Source: Bacteroidia bacterium (GTDB lineage Bacteria > Bacteroidota > Bacteroidia > Cytophagales > Cyclobacteriaceae). From it: a stretch of DNA of 6,536 bases. Position 1 is the first letter of the stretch. Every line of letters starts with the position of its first letter. This document shows positions 1 to 6,195 of this stretch, in pieces. The DNA lies in contig JAAURZ010000138.1 in the NCBI GenBank assembly GCA_012031955.1, positions 1 through 6,536 on the forward strand. The letters run 5' to 3'. Made by a program: the position numbers and the translations under genes. The notes beneath the pieces were generated by a model that saw only the letters and a program-made list of their open reading frames with translations, had not been told where the DNA came from and made no database searches.

Positions 1-2677
1 GACGGCGGCGCCTTAAGGGAAGCATCCTTCACATCGCCGGCTTTATCGCCGAAGATGGCACGAAGCAGTTTCTCTTCAGGTGTAGGGTCAGTCTCACCTT
101 TCGGGGTGATCTTGCCGATAAGTATGTCACCTTCTTTCACATCTGCGCCGATCCGGATGATACCATTTTCGTCGAGGTGCTTTACGGCTTCTTCACTTAC
201 GTTAGGAATCTCTGACGTCAGTTCTTCTTCTCCGCGCTTGGTGTCGCGCACTTCCAGTTCAAATTCCTCGATATGGATCGAAGTGTAGATGTCGTCGCGT
301 ACTACCTTTTCAGAAATTACGATTGCGTCTTCGAAGTTGTAGCCTTGCCATGGCATGTATGCTACCACCAGGTTTCTTCCCAGGGCGAGTTCGCCGTTGG
401 CGGTGGCGTAACCCTGGCAAAGCGGCTGCCCTTTTACAACCTTCTGGCCTTTGAAAACCAAGGGGGTAAGGTTTATGCAGGTGTCCTGATTGGTCCTTCG
501 GAACTTGATCAGGTTGTAGGTTCTGAACTCATCATCGAAGGCTACGAGCTTCTGCTCTTCGTTTACTTCGTATTTGATCACTACTTTCTTCGCATCCACG
601 AATTCCACGACGCCGTTTCCTTCTGCAAGGATGAGCGCGCGTGAATCCAGGGCCACACGACCTTCGAGGCCTGTACCTACAATGGGTGCTTCAGGGCGCA
701 TCAACGGCACTGCCTGACGCTGCATGTTGGAGCCCATCAATGCGCGGTTCGCGTCATCGTGTTCCAGGAACGGAATGAGCGACGCAGCAACTGATACGAT
801 TTGGTTGGGCGCCACGTCCATGTACTTGAGCTCTTTTGGCTCTACCACTGGGAAGTCGCCCTCGAAGCGTGCTTTGATCTTTTCGTCGGCAAATTCGCCG
901 GAACCCTTGAGTTCCGCATTTGCCTGCGCGATGTAATGTGTATCTTCTTCTTCTGCTGTGAGGAACACAACAGGGTCTTTCAATTTCACTTTCCCATCGT
1001 CGACCTTGCGGTAAGGGGTTTCGATGAATCCCATCTTGTTCACTTTGGCGTGAACACAAAGAGATGAAATCAAGCCGATGTTGGGACCTTCCGGTGTCTC
1101 AATGGTACAGAGGCGACCATAGTGGGTGTAGTGCACGTCGCGAACTTCAAAGCCTGCGCGCTCGCGCGAAAGACCGCCTGGACCGAGTGCCGACATACGA
1201 CGCTTGTGCGTGATCTCTGCCAGCGGGTTGGTCTGATCCATGAACTGCGACAACTGGTTGGTGCCGAAGAACGAGTTGATCACAGACGACAACGTGCGTG
1301 CGTTGATAAGGTCAACCGGCTTAAAGTCTTCGTTGTCGCGAACGTTCATTCTCTCTTTGATGGTGCGGGCCATAACGCGCGAGGCCTACACCAAACTGCG
1401 AGTACAATTGCTCGCCCACGGTGCGTACGCGACGGTTGCTCAAGTGATCAATGTCGTCGACAACGGCCTTTGAGTTAATGAGACCGATGAGGTACTTCAC
1501 GATGAGGATAATATCTTCCTTCGTGAGCACGCGCTGGTCGTAGCCAAGCTGCAACCCAAGTTTTTTGTTGATCCGGTATCGGCCAACTTCACCGAGGTCG
1601 TAGCGTTTTTCGCTGAAGAACAAGCTCTGGATAATATCGCGGGCAGTCTGTTCGTCAGGGGCTTCCGTGTTTCTAAGTTGACGATAGATTTGCTCTACTG
1701 CCTCTTTTTCTGAGTTTGAATTGTCCTTCGCGAGGGTGTTGAAGATGATGTTGTAGTCGGCGATGTTCACATCTTCGCGGTGCAGGATAATTGACTTCAC
1801 ACCAGAGTCGAGGATCACATCCACGTCTTCTGCGAGGATGATGTGGTCGCGTTCGAGTAACACTTCGTTACGGTCGATGGAAACCACTTCACCGGTATCT
1901 TCATCCACGAAGTCTTCGGTCCATGTTTTTAATACACGGGCGGCAAGGCGGCGGTCTACTACTTTCTTTAATGTGTTCTTGTTAGCCTCCACTTCTTCAG
2001 AGAGTCCGAAGAGATCAAGTATATCTTTATCTGTACCATAACCAATTGCGCGGAGCAGGGTGGTTACGGGGAATTTCTTTTTACGGTCGATGTAGGCATA
2101 CATCACGGCATTCACGTCGGTAGCGAATTCAATCCACGATCCTTTGAAAGGGATGATACGTGCTGAATACAGTTTGGTACCGTTGGTGTGCTTGCTCATA
2201 GCAAAGAACACCCCGGGTGAGCGGTGGAGTTGTGACACGATCACGCGCTCGGCGCCATTGATGACGAACGAACCTTTCTCAGTCATGTAGGGAATGTTGC
2301 CCAGGAACACTTCCTGTTCGATCGTTTCGAAGTCTTCGTTGTCTTCGTCGTTGCAGGTAAGGCGAAGCTTAGCCTTCAAGGGAACGGAGTACGTAAGACC
2401 GCGGTCGATACATTCGTCTACATTATATTTCGGAGGGTCGATAGTATAGTCTACAAATTCGAGCACGAAGTTTTCGCGCGAGTCGGAAATGGGAAAGTTT
2501 TCCGCAAATACCTTGTAAAAGACCTTCATTCTGTCTTTTTTCGGCAGGCGTTTCTATTTGTAAAAAATCCTTGAACGACTGGAGTTGTAAATCCAGAAAA
2601 TCCGGGTATTCAAGGACCTTCTCGATGGATGAGAAGTCTATTCTACCGTTGCTATTCTTTTTTGCCAAGTTTGCCAA
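1..2677 (-). CDS. rpoB: RNA polymerase subunit beta, 5' part (C-terminus beyond window; two apparent frameshifts)
   Basis: Beta is the second-largest RNA polymerase subunit and forms one side of the active-site cleft. I translated the minus strand across the whole stretch. With one surplus base removed at 2517-2520 and one at 1374-1375, it gives 891 continuous residues of typical Bacteroidota RpoB. Visible landmarks (restored numbering) are the N-terminal [15 protein letters not shown] (24-38), [21 protein letters not shown] before the lobe, the rifampicin-region block [20 protein letters not shown] (about 474-493) followed by SALGPGG, the GYNFEDAI active-site motif (778-785, acidic E782/D783), and [20 protein letters not shown] at the window edge. 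Family proteins of this phylum are roughly 1,270-1,300 residues, so about 30% is missing at the left. No ATG lies in frame; an in-frame TAA sits five codons upstream, so TTG at 2677 or TTG at 2668 must start the gene. It follows rplL by 150 bp and rpoC is expected downstream, outside the window. Confidence 0.96.
1374..1375 (-). other. Apparent +1 frameshift in rpoB (doubled A)
   Basis: The frame reading SQFGVGLAR ends here and the next conserved block, [17 protein letters not shown], begins one base out of register. Removing one of the two A bases (T on the coding strand) gives [13 protein letters not shown], the expected sequence. Unrepaired, translation would stop at 1321. From 1373 to the left edge the restored frame is fully open. 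Confidence 0.9.
2517..2520 (-). other. Apparent +1 frameshift in rpoB (homopolymer of four)
   Basis: Upstream of this site the beta sequence reads ...RQNEGL in one frame; immediately after it, [11 protein letters not shown] continues in another. Deleting one base of the four-base A run (T on the coding strand) restores [13 protein letters not shown], which matches the expected family sequence without loss or gain of any residue. Unrepaired, translation would stop at 2423 after 84 codons. Confidence 0.9.
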
Positions 2678-2755
2678 GGTGATTAAGATTTAAGTTTCTA
2701 CTAATCCTGGACAGCGGTTGGAGACGTGATATCTCCGTAGGTACAAATGGGAAAA

Positions 2756-2789
2756 GACCCCACCCCGATTTTCAACGGGAGGGGCCTAT
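2756..2789 (-). terminator. Attenuator-like hairpin between rplL and rpoB
   Basis: On the coding strand, GGCCCCTCCCG and CGGGGTGGGGTC pair around an 8-nt loop (plus-strand 2768-2775). The stem is about 11-12 bp, mostly G-C, with two G-U pairs and one bulged U at 2762. A short U-rich tail (TCTTTTCCC) follows. This looks like an intrinsic terminator, though the tail is short and interrupted. It lies about 40 nt after the rplL stop and about 80 nt before rpoB. E. coli has a partial terminator and an RNase III site in the same gap. The equivalent role here is inference: since rpoB must still be transcribed and no TAnnTTTG promoter is visible between the hairpin and rpoB, partial termination or RNA processing is more likely than a full stop. 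Confidence 0.65.
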
Positions 2790-2827
2790 CCGAAAGTTTG
2801 TAGACAGTACCCTTGTCTTCAAGAAGG

Positions 2828-3208
2828 TTACTTCAACTCAACTTCGGCACCAGCCTCAACGAGTTGCTTCTTGAGGTTTTCTGCTTCGTCTTTAGGTAAA
2901 CCTTCTTTGATTGTTTTAGGTGCACCATCAACCATGTCTTTAGCTTCTTTCAAGCCAAGACCGGTCAGTTCTTTCACCAGTTTCACGATTTGGAGTTTGT
3001 TAGCACCAGGTGCTTTCAACACAACGTCGAAGTTGGTTTTCTCTTCAACAGCGGCACCGGCACCCGCGCCACCCGCAGGGGCAGCTATAACTGCGGCAGC
3101 GGCGGCAGGTTCAATACCATACGTTTCTTTCAGGTAGGCAGCGAGTTCGTTAACTTCCTTTACAGAGAGTTCAACCAGTTGATCTCCAAGTGCTTTGATG
3201 TCGGCCAT
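2828..3208 (-). CDS. rplL: 50S ribosomal protein L7/L12 (bL12)
   Basis: L7/L12 forms the flexible dimers of the ribosomal stalk that recruit and activate translation GTPases such as EF-Tu and EF-G. The 126-residue product has the full family layout: an N-terminal dimerisation and L10-binding helix region (about 1-34), an Ala/Gly/Pro-rich hinge (about 35-54, [19 protein letters not shown]), and a globular C-terminal domain starting near TNFDVVL and containing [21 protein letters not shown] and the terminal EAGAEVELK. Length is normal. The ATG at 3208 is preceded by an A-rich stretch (AACAAAA) and no Shine-Dalgarno sequence. It lies 36 bp after rplJ, an AT-rich gap containing TTAATTAATTA, and is likely in the same transcript. 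A strong hairpin follows it before rpoB. Confidence 0.98.
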   Translation of the reverse strand: MADIKALGDQLVELSVKEVNELAAYLKETYGIEPAAAAAVIAAPAGGAGAGAAVEEKTNFDVVLKAPGANKLQIVKLVKELTGLGLKEAKDMVDGAPKTIKEGLPKDEAENLKKQLVEAGAEVELK

Positions 3209-3244
3209 TTTTGTTACGATTTAAAAGTTTTTGTTTTCAATTAA

Positions 3245-3775
3245 TTAATTACCGCGTTCTTCCAGTGCTTTCACAAGCCCTGCCACTGTGTGCTTACCAC
3301 TCAACAGAGCGGACAGTACATTTTTGGCAGGAGATTGGAGCATTGAAATAACTTCGCCAATGAGTTCTTCCCTTGATTTGAGTTCGCTCAAAGTCGTCAG
3401 GTGTTCTTCTCCGATAAATAATGCGGAGTCGATGGAGGCAGCCTTCAATGCAGGCCTGCCGTTCAGCTTGGCGCCGATTTCTTTCAGCACTTTGGCAGGT
3501 GCGTTACCCACTTCTTTGGAGAAGAGGACACCTGACGACCCTTTGAGGGCTTTAAAGAGCGGAGTAAAATCAGAACCTTCTTGCCTCTCAAGTGCCTTCT
3601 GAATCATCGTGTTTTTGTAAACACGGTATTCAATGCCACTCTTGAAGCACAGCCTGCGGAAAGTATTGATTTGCTCTACCGTCAGACCGGAAGCGTCGGC
3701 AATGTAAAAGTGTGCGTGTTCCGCAAACTTCTGCGAAAGCTCCTCGATGATCTGTGCTTTTTCGTCTCTGGTCAT
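3245..3775 (-). CDS. rplJ: 50S ribosomal protein L10 (uL10)
   Basis: L10 anchors the L7/L12 dimers to 23S rRNA at the GTPase-associated centre. The 176-residue product begins MTRDEKAQIIEELSQKF, continues with the conserved core (FYIADASGLTVEQINTFRR, then YRVYKNTMIQKAL and GSSGVLFSKE), and ends in a helical tail (LLSGKHTVAGLVKALEER) as expected for the L7/L12-binding region. Length fits the family. The ATG at 3775 lies only 8 bp after the rplA stop, with an A6 run in between (AAAAAATC then ATG) and no Shine-Dalgarno motif. In E. coli, L10 regulates its own operon through a long leader upstream of rplJ. Such an intergenic leader cannot exist here, so any L10 control would have to act inside rplA or by another route (inference). 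Confidence 0.97.
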   Translation of the reverse strand: MTRDEKAQIIEELSQKFAEHAHFYIADASGLTVEQINTFRRLCFKSGIEYRVYKNTMIQKALERQEGSDFTPLFKALKGSSGVLFSKEVGNAPAKVLKEIGAKLNGRPALKAASIDSALFIGEEHLTTLSELKSREELIGEVISMLQSPAKNVLSALLSGKHTVAGLVKALEERGN

Positions 3776-3783
3776 GATTTTTT

Positions 3784-4483
3784 TTAAATGCCAGCAATTG
3801 AGTTTTTGTCAATCGTCAACCCGGGACTCATGGTAGTGGAAAGGGTAATGCTTCGGAAGTAAGCACCTTTCGCTGAGGCGGGTTTCAGTTTGGCAACGGT
3901 TTGGATCATCTCTGCTGCATTGTCCCGGATTTTTTCGGCCGAGAAGGAAGCTTTTCCAATGCTGACATGAATGATTCCTGTTTTATCAATTTTGAAGTCG
4001 ATTTTACCGGCTTTTACTTCTTTCACCGCTTTACCGACTTCGAGCGTAACAGTTCCTGATTTTGGATTTGGCATAAGGCCACGGGGACCCAGCACTTTGC
4101 CGAGCTTACCTACCTTGGCCATAACCGTGGGCATACAGATGATTACGTCTACATCTGTCCATCCACCTTCGATCTTGGTGATGAATTCATCCAGACCTAC
4201 GTGTTCTGCGCCGGCGTCTTTCGCCTCCTGCACTTTGTCAGGAGTACAAAGTACCAGCACGCGCACTACCTTACCTAAGCCGTGTGGCAGTGCCACCACA
4301 CCACGCACCATCTGATCCGACTTCTTGGGATCCACGCCCAGACGGATGTCCAGGTCTACCGAAGCGTCGAACTTGGTGAAGGTAATGTCTTTCAAAAGGT
4401 TTGCTGCGTCGTCCAGAGAATACTCTTTCTCCAGATTCACTTTTGCAAGGACCGCTTTTTTTGTTTTTGGAAATCTTAGCCAT
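3784..4483 (-). CDS. rplA: 50S ribosomal protein L1 (uL1), with an apparent frameshift near the start
   Basis: L1 forms the mobile L1 stalk of the large subunit, helps release deacylated tRNA from the E site, and in some bacteria represses its own mRNA. Restoring one surplus base in the A7 run (plus-strand T7 at 4456-4462) gives a 232-residue product beginning [21 protein letters not shown], normal for the family. The signature [14 protein letters not shown] lies at about residues 132-145. The C-terminus [19 protein letters not shown] is typical. Without the repair, the ATG frame leaves the L1 sequence after nine codons, and the L1 body would need an internal GTG at 4440. The ATG at 4483 lies 8 bp after rplK, and rplJ starts 8 bp after its stop, so translational coupling is likely. 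Confidence 0.95.
4456..4462 (-). other. Apparent +1 frameshift in rplA (A7 run)
   Basis: The coding strand reads MAKISKNKK and then a run of seven A bases. With seven, the next codons give SGPCKSESG, foreign to L1. With six, they give [12 protein letters not shown], which joins exactly to the conserved body. A homopolymer of this length is a common place for sequencing indels. It is also a sequence at which polymerase or ribosome slippage can happen, but the two other unexplained +1 shifts in the window favour an error. Confidence 0.9.
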
Positions 4484-4491
4484 CGCTGTTA

Positions 4492-4935
4492 TTAGTTTTC
4501 CCACGGAGGGGTTCCTGACACTGTTATACCCATGCTTCTTGCGGTACCAGCTACCATTTTCATAGCCGATTCAATTTTGAAGGCGTTGAGATCAGGCATT
4601 TTGGTTTGCGCGATCGTCTTCACCTGGTCCCAGGTAATGGCACCTACCTTAATACGGTTGGGCTCATTCGAACCTTTCTGCTTTTTGGCTGCATCGAGGA
4701 TCAGCACTGCTGCAGGCGGGGTCTTAATAACAAAGTCGAAAGATTTGTCATTATAGATGGTGATCAGTACTGGCAACACCTGACCTTGCTTGTCTTGTGT
4801 ACGCCCGTTGAACTGCTTGCAGAAGTCCATAATGTTGAGGCCCTTGCTACCCAGCGCGGGACCGATGGGAGGTGCCGGGTTTGCCTGACCTCCTTTTACC
4901 TGTAATTTCAGATAACCTGTAATTTCCTTAGCCAT
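4492..4935 (-). CDS. rplK: 50S ribosomal protein L11 (uL11)
   Basis: L11 binds 23S rRNA at the base of the stalk, near where EF-Tu and EF-G act, and with that rRNA forms the thiostrepton-binding site. The 147-residue product shows the N-terminal domain (about 1-70) with [20 protein letters not shown] (19-38), including the proline pair P22/P23 in the drug-contacting helix, and a C-terminal rRNA-binding domain (about 72-142) with KTPPAAVLI and the terminal [12 protein letters not shown]. Length is standard and no key residue is missing. The ATG at 4935 is 8 bp after the nusG stop and the upstream sequence GATAACAA is A-rich without a Shine-Dalgarno site. The nusG-rplK-rplA order is conserved across many bacteria. 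Confidence 0.98.
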   Translation of the reverse strand: MAKEITGYLKLQVKGGQANPAPPIGPALGSKGLNIMDFCKQFNGRTQDKQGQVLPVLITIYNDKSFDFVIKTPPAAVLILDAAKKQKGSNEPNRIKVGAITWDQVKTIAQTKMPDLNAFKIESAMKMVAGTARSMGITVSGTPPWEN

Positions 4936-4943
4936 TTGTTATC

Positions 4944-5513
4944 TCAGTCTAACTTTTCCACCTGCATGTAACTCAATTCAACCGGTGTGTTGCGGCCGAA
5001 TATTTTAACCATGACGTTTAGTTTTTTCTTGTCTTCAAAAATCTCTTCCACCGTTCCGGTAAATCCACTGAATGGTCCATCCATTACTTTCACAGATTCG
5101 CCTTTTATGAACGGCTTTTCAAGCCTTTCTTCAAACTCGTCAAGTTGGTCTACCTTACCCAGGATGCGGTTTACTTCTGACTGACGCAGGGGTACTGGAT
5201 CTTTGGACGATCCGGTGCCGTTGCCACCCAGAAACCCGATTACACCGGGAATATTGTTGACCGTATGGAATGCCTCTCCGTTGGAAAGGTCTGCGGAGAC
5301 GAGCACGTAGCCGGGAAAGAAGTTTCTCTCCCTCACGCGTTTCTTTCCATTCCGCATTTCATATACTTTCTCCGAAGGGATCAAAACCTGCGGAATAAAG
5401 TCAACCAGCTTAGAGCGTTCGATCTCGGTCTCCAGGTAAGATTTCACTTTCTTTTCCTGGCCGCTGACCACTCTGAGAACATACCACTTGAGTTCGCCCA
5501 TTGCCGTCGCCAT
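4944..5513 (-). CDS. nusG: Transcription termination/antitermination factor NusG
   Basis: NusG binds the RNA polymerase clamp to reduce pausing and, through its C-terminal domain, contacts Rho or the ribosomal protein S10. The 189-residue product has an N-terminal NGN domain (about residues 7-115), with LKWYVLRVVSGQEKKVKSYL, the conserved NFFPGYVLV, and the NNIPGVIGFLGG segment. An acidic linker follows, then a KOW domain (about 133-189) with KGESVKVMDGPFSGFTGTVEE and the end LSYMQVEKLD. Two in-frame ATG codons are possible: 5513 (MATAMGELKWY) and 5501 (MGELKWY). Neither has a Shine-Dalgarno site. The first is 2 bp from the secE stop, favouring coupled translation, so I use it. The second would give a start closer to many homologues. 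Confidence 0.97.
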   Translation of the reverse strand: MATAMGELKWYVLRVVSGQEKKVKSYLETEIERSKLVDFIPQVLIPSEKVYEMRNGKKRVRERNFFPGYVLVSADLSNGEAFHTVNNIPGVIGFLGGNGTGSSKDPVPLRQSEVNRILGKVDQLDEFEERLEKPFIKGESVKVMDGPFSGFTGTVEEIFEDKKKLNVMVKIFGRNTPVELSYMQVEKLD

Positions 5514-5515
5514 TA

Positions 5516-5707
5516 TTAGAATTCTTTATAAAACCACTGAAGGCCGCTATTGAATACCCAGTCGATTGCACCAATTATGAGTGCGAAAATCGACGAGGCC
5601 ACCAGTACGAGTATAGCGCTGCTTTGCAATTCGCTATACTTGGACCATGTCACTTTGTTCTTCAGTTCATCCCAAGACTCAGCGATATAGTTTCTTACCT
5701 TTTGCAT
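5516..5707 (-). CDS. secE: Preprotein translocase subunit SecE
   Basis: SecE clamps the two halves of SecY together in the inner-membrane protein export channel. The product is 63 residues from ATG at 5707, a normal length for single-span SecE. It has an amphipathic N-terminal helix (MQKVRNYIAESWDELKNKV), then TWSKYSELQSS, and one hydrophobic membrane segment (about residues 29-49, SAILVLVASSIFALIIGAIDW). The usual proline after VxW is a serine here, a mild oddity. An in-frame GTG at 5728 would add seven residues (MFRIREP), but the ATG better fits the family. The gene is followed 2 bp later by nusG and is preceded by tRNA-Trp, a common bacterial arrangement. Confidence 0.94.
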   Translation of the reverse strand: MQKVRNYIAESWDELKNKVTWSKYSELQSSAILVLVASSIFALIIGAIDWVFNSGLQWFYKEF

Positions 5708-5863
5708 GGGTTCTCTTATTCTAAACACCTATCAAAGCAAGGATTCCCGGCTTTGAATTTTTTTCAATTTTGTGGTTGCACCGCAGTGCTGCCCATTTGC
5801 ACCTCAAGTTATCCGACAGGCTTTGCCTCGTCAGGACTCCCGGTTATCACGGACTTTCCCTCG
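5708..5863 (-). other. tRNA-Trp to secE spacer with a 9-bp hairpin
   Basis: This 156-bp spacer contains no gene. On the transcribed strand a hairpin at 5813-5834 pairs CTGAC-AGGC with GCCT-GTCGG around an AAA loop, with one bulged G. There is no U-tract after it, so it is not an intrinsic terminator. It could be a processing signal that helps separate the tRNA from the downstream mRNA (inference). A short TTGAA/TTCAA inverted repeat lies near 5754-5768, and the heptamer TTGCACC occurs twice on the plus strand (5776-5782 and 5797-5803). No good TAnnTTTG promoter is present; the closest is TTGCTTTG about 40 nt before the secE ATG. Confidence 0.5.
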
Positions 5864-5936
5864 CACGGGTGGAGAGACTCGAACTCCCAGCCAACGGTTT
5901 TGGAGACCGCTACTCTACCAATTGAGCTACACCCGT
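5864..5936 (-). tRNA. trnW: tRNA-Trp (anticodon CCA)
   Basis: A complete 73-nt cloverleaf can be folded by eye. Acceptor strands ACGGGTG and CACCCGT form seven pairs, with G as discriminator. The D arm contains GCTCAATTGGTAGAG. The anticodon stem pairs GCGGT with ACCGT, and its loop CTCCAAA carries CCA at positions 34-36, reading UGG. The T arm is GGGAG-TTCGAGT-CTCTC. The 3' CCA is not encoded and must be added after transcription. It lies between tuf and secE, the conserved position of a tRNA-Trp gene in many bacteria, and is probably processed from the longer transcript that continues into secE. Confidence 0.98.
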
Positions 5937-6109
5937 ATTAAACCTCCTAGGCATACTCTGTTTTGACCGGGATGAGGCGGCTGTTGGCAACCTCTTATCC
6001 GAATCGATGAACAAATGCCGGAAAACAGCTGATTTTTTGATGCTTAAACCCTCGCTTTAGCCGGAACTGCCCAAGCTTTTGGACCGCACCCGCGTACTAA
6101 GCCCAAAAG
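5937..6109 (-). other. Structured leader between the predicted promoter and tRNA-Trp
   Basis: About 170 nt with no convincing gene. Two inverted repeats are visible on the transcribed strand. The first pairs CTTTTGG (6109-6103) with CCAAAAG (6082-6076), seven pairs extendable by wobble pairs. The second spans 6000-5970: GGAT/ATCC, then GAGG/CCTC after an AA bulge, then TTG/CAG around a CCAA loop. Close to the tRNA (5948-5942) stands AGGAGGT. These may be RNase processing structures for the tRNA precursor or leader regulation; nothing in the sequence decides this. Confidence 0.4.
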
Positions 6110-6114
6110 GACTG

Positions 6115-6144
6115 CAAAGGTATTACAAATAGTGTCAAAACAAA
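6115..6144 (-). promoter_or_regulatory. Predicted Bacteroidota-type promoter for tRNA-Trp-secE-nusG-ribosomal protein operon
   Basis: On the minus strand a TTTG (6144-6141) is followed after 18 nt by TACCTTTG (6122-6115). This is an exact match to the -7 consensus TAnnTTTG used by the primary sigma factor of Bacteroidota, with a -33 element at allowed spacing. Transcription would begin a few bases downstream, near 6110 (inference). It is the only full TAnnTTTG match I found in the intergenic stretches of this window, and it sits where the operon needs a promoter after the tuf terminator. Its -33 element overlaps the last bases of that terminator. Confidence 0.7.
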
Positions 6145-6175
6145 AGCGTTTCTGAGAATTTTCCAGAAACGCTTT
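6136..6175 (-). terminator. Intrinsic terminator of tuf
   Basis: AAAGCGTTTCTG (6175-6164) pairs perfectly with CAGAAACGCTTT (6154-6143), 12 bp, around the 9-nt loop GAAAATTCT. The T-rich tail TGTTTTG follows. The stem begins 20 bp after the tuf stop codon, exactly where a terminator is expected. There is no T-run on the other side, so it works for minus-strand transcription only. Confidence 0.9.
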
Positions 6176-6195
6176 CGCTATTGATTATCAGTGAA

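Noticed and set aside
273..644. A 123-codon plus-strand frame
   Set aside because: It is antisense to the highly conserved rpoB active-site region, has no recognisable domain and no start signal.
754..1059. A 101-codon minus-strand frame
   Set aside because: It is an off-frame shadow of rpoB; the true frame through this stretch is open and conserved.
1122..1478. A 118-codon plus-strand frame opposite the rifampicin region
   Set aside because: It is antisense to conserved rpoB sequence and its amino acid content resembles no family I recognise.
2720..2736. GGAGA/TCTCC inverted repeat before rpoB
   Set aside because: Only five pairs with a seven-base loop, no link to a promoter; likely chance.
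5733..5765. TTG...TTGCTTTG as a second promoter for secE
   Set aside because: The -7 element lacks the TA start (TT instead) and the spacing to the TTG is about 24 bp, outside the usual range; too weak to annotate.
5501..5941. A 146-codon plus-strand frame ending in GWRDSNSQPTVLETATLP
   Set aside because: It runs antisense across secE and tRNA-Trp, and its C-terminus is simply the tRNA complement translated, a known type of false gene.
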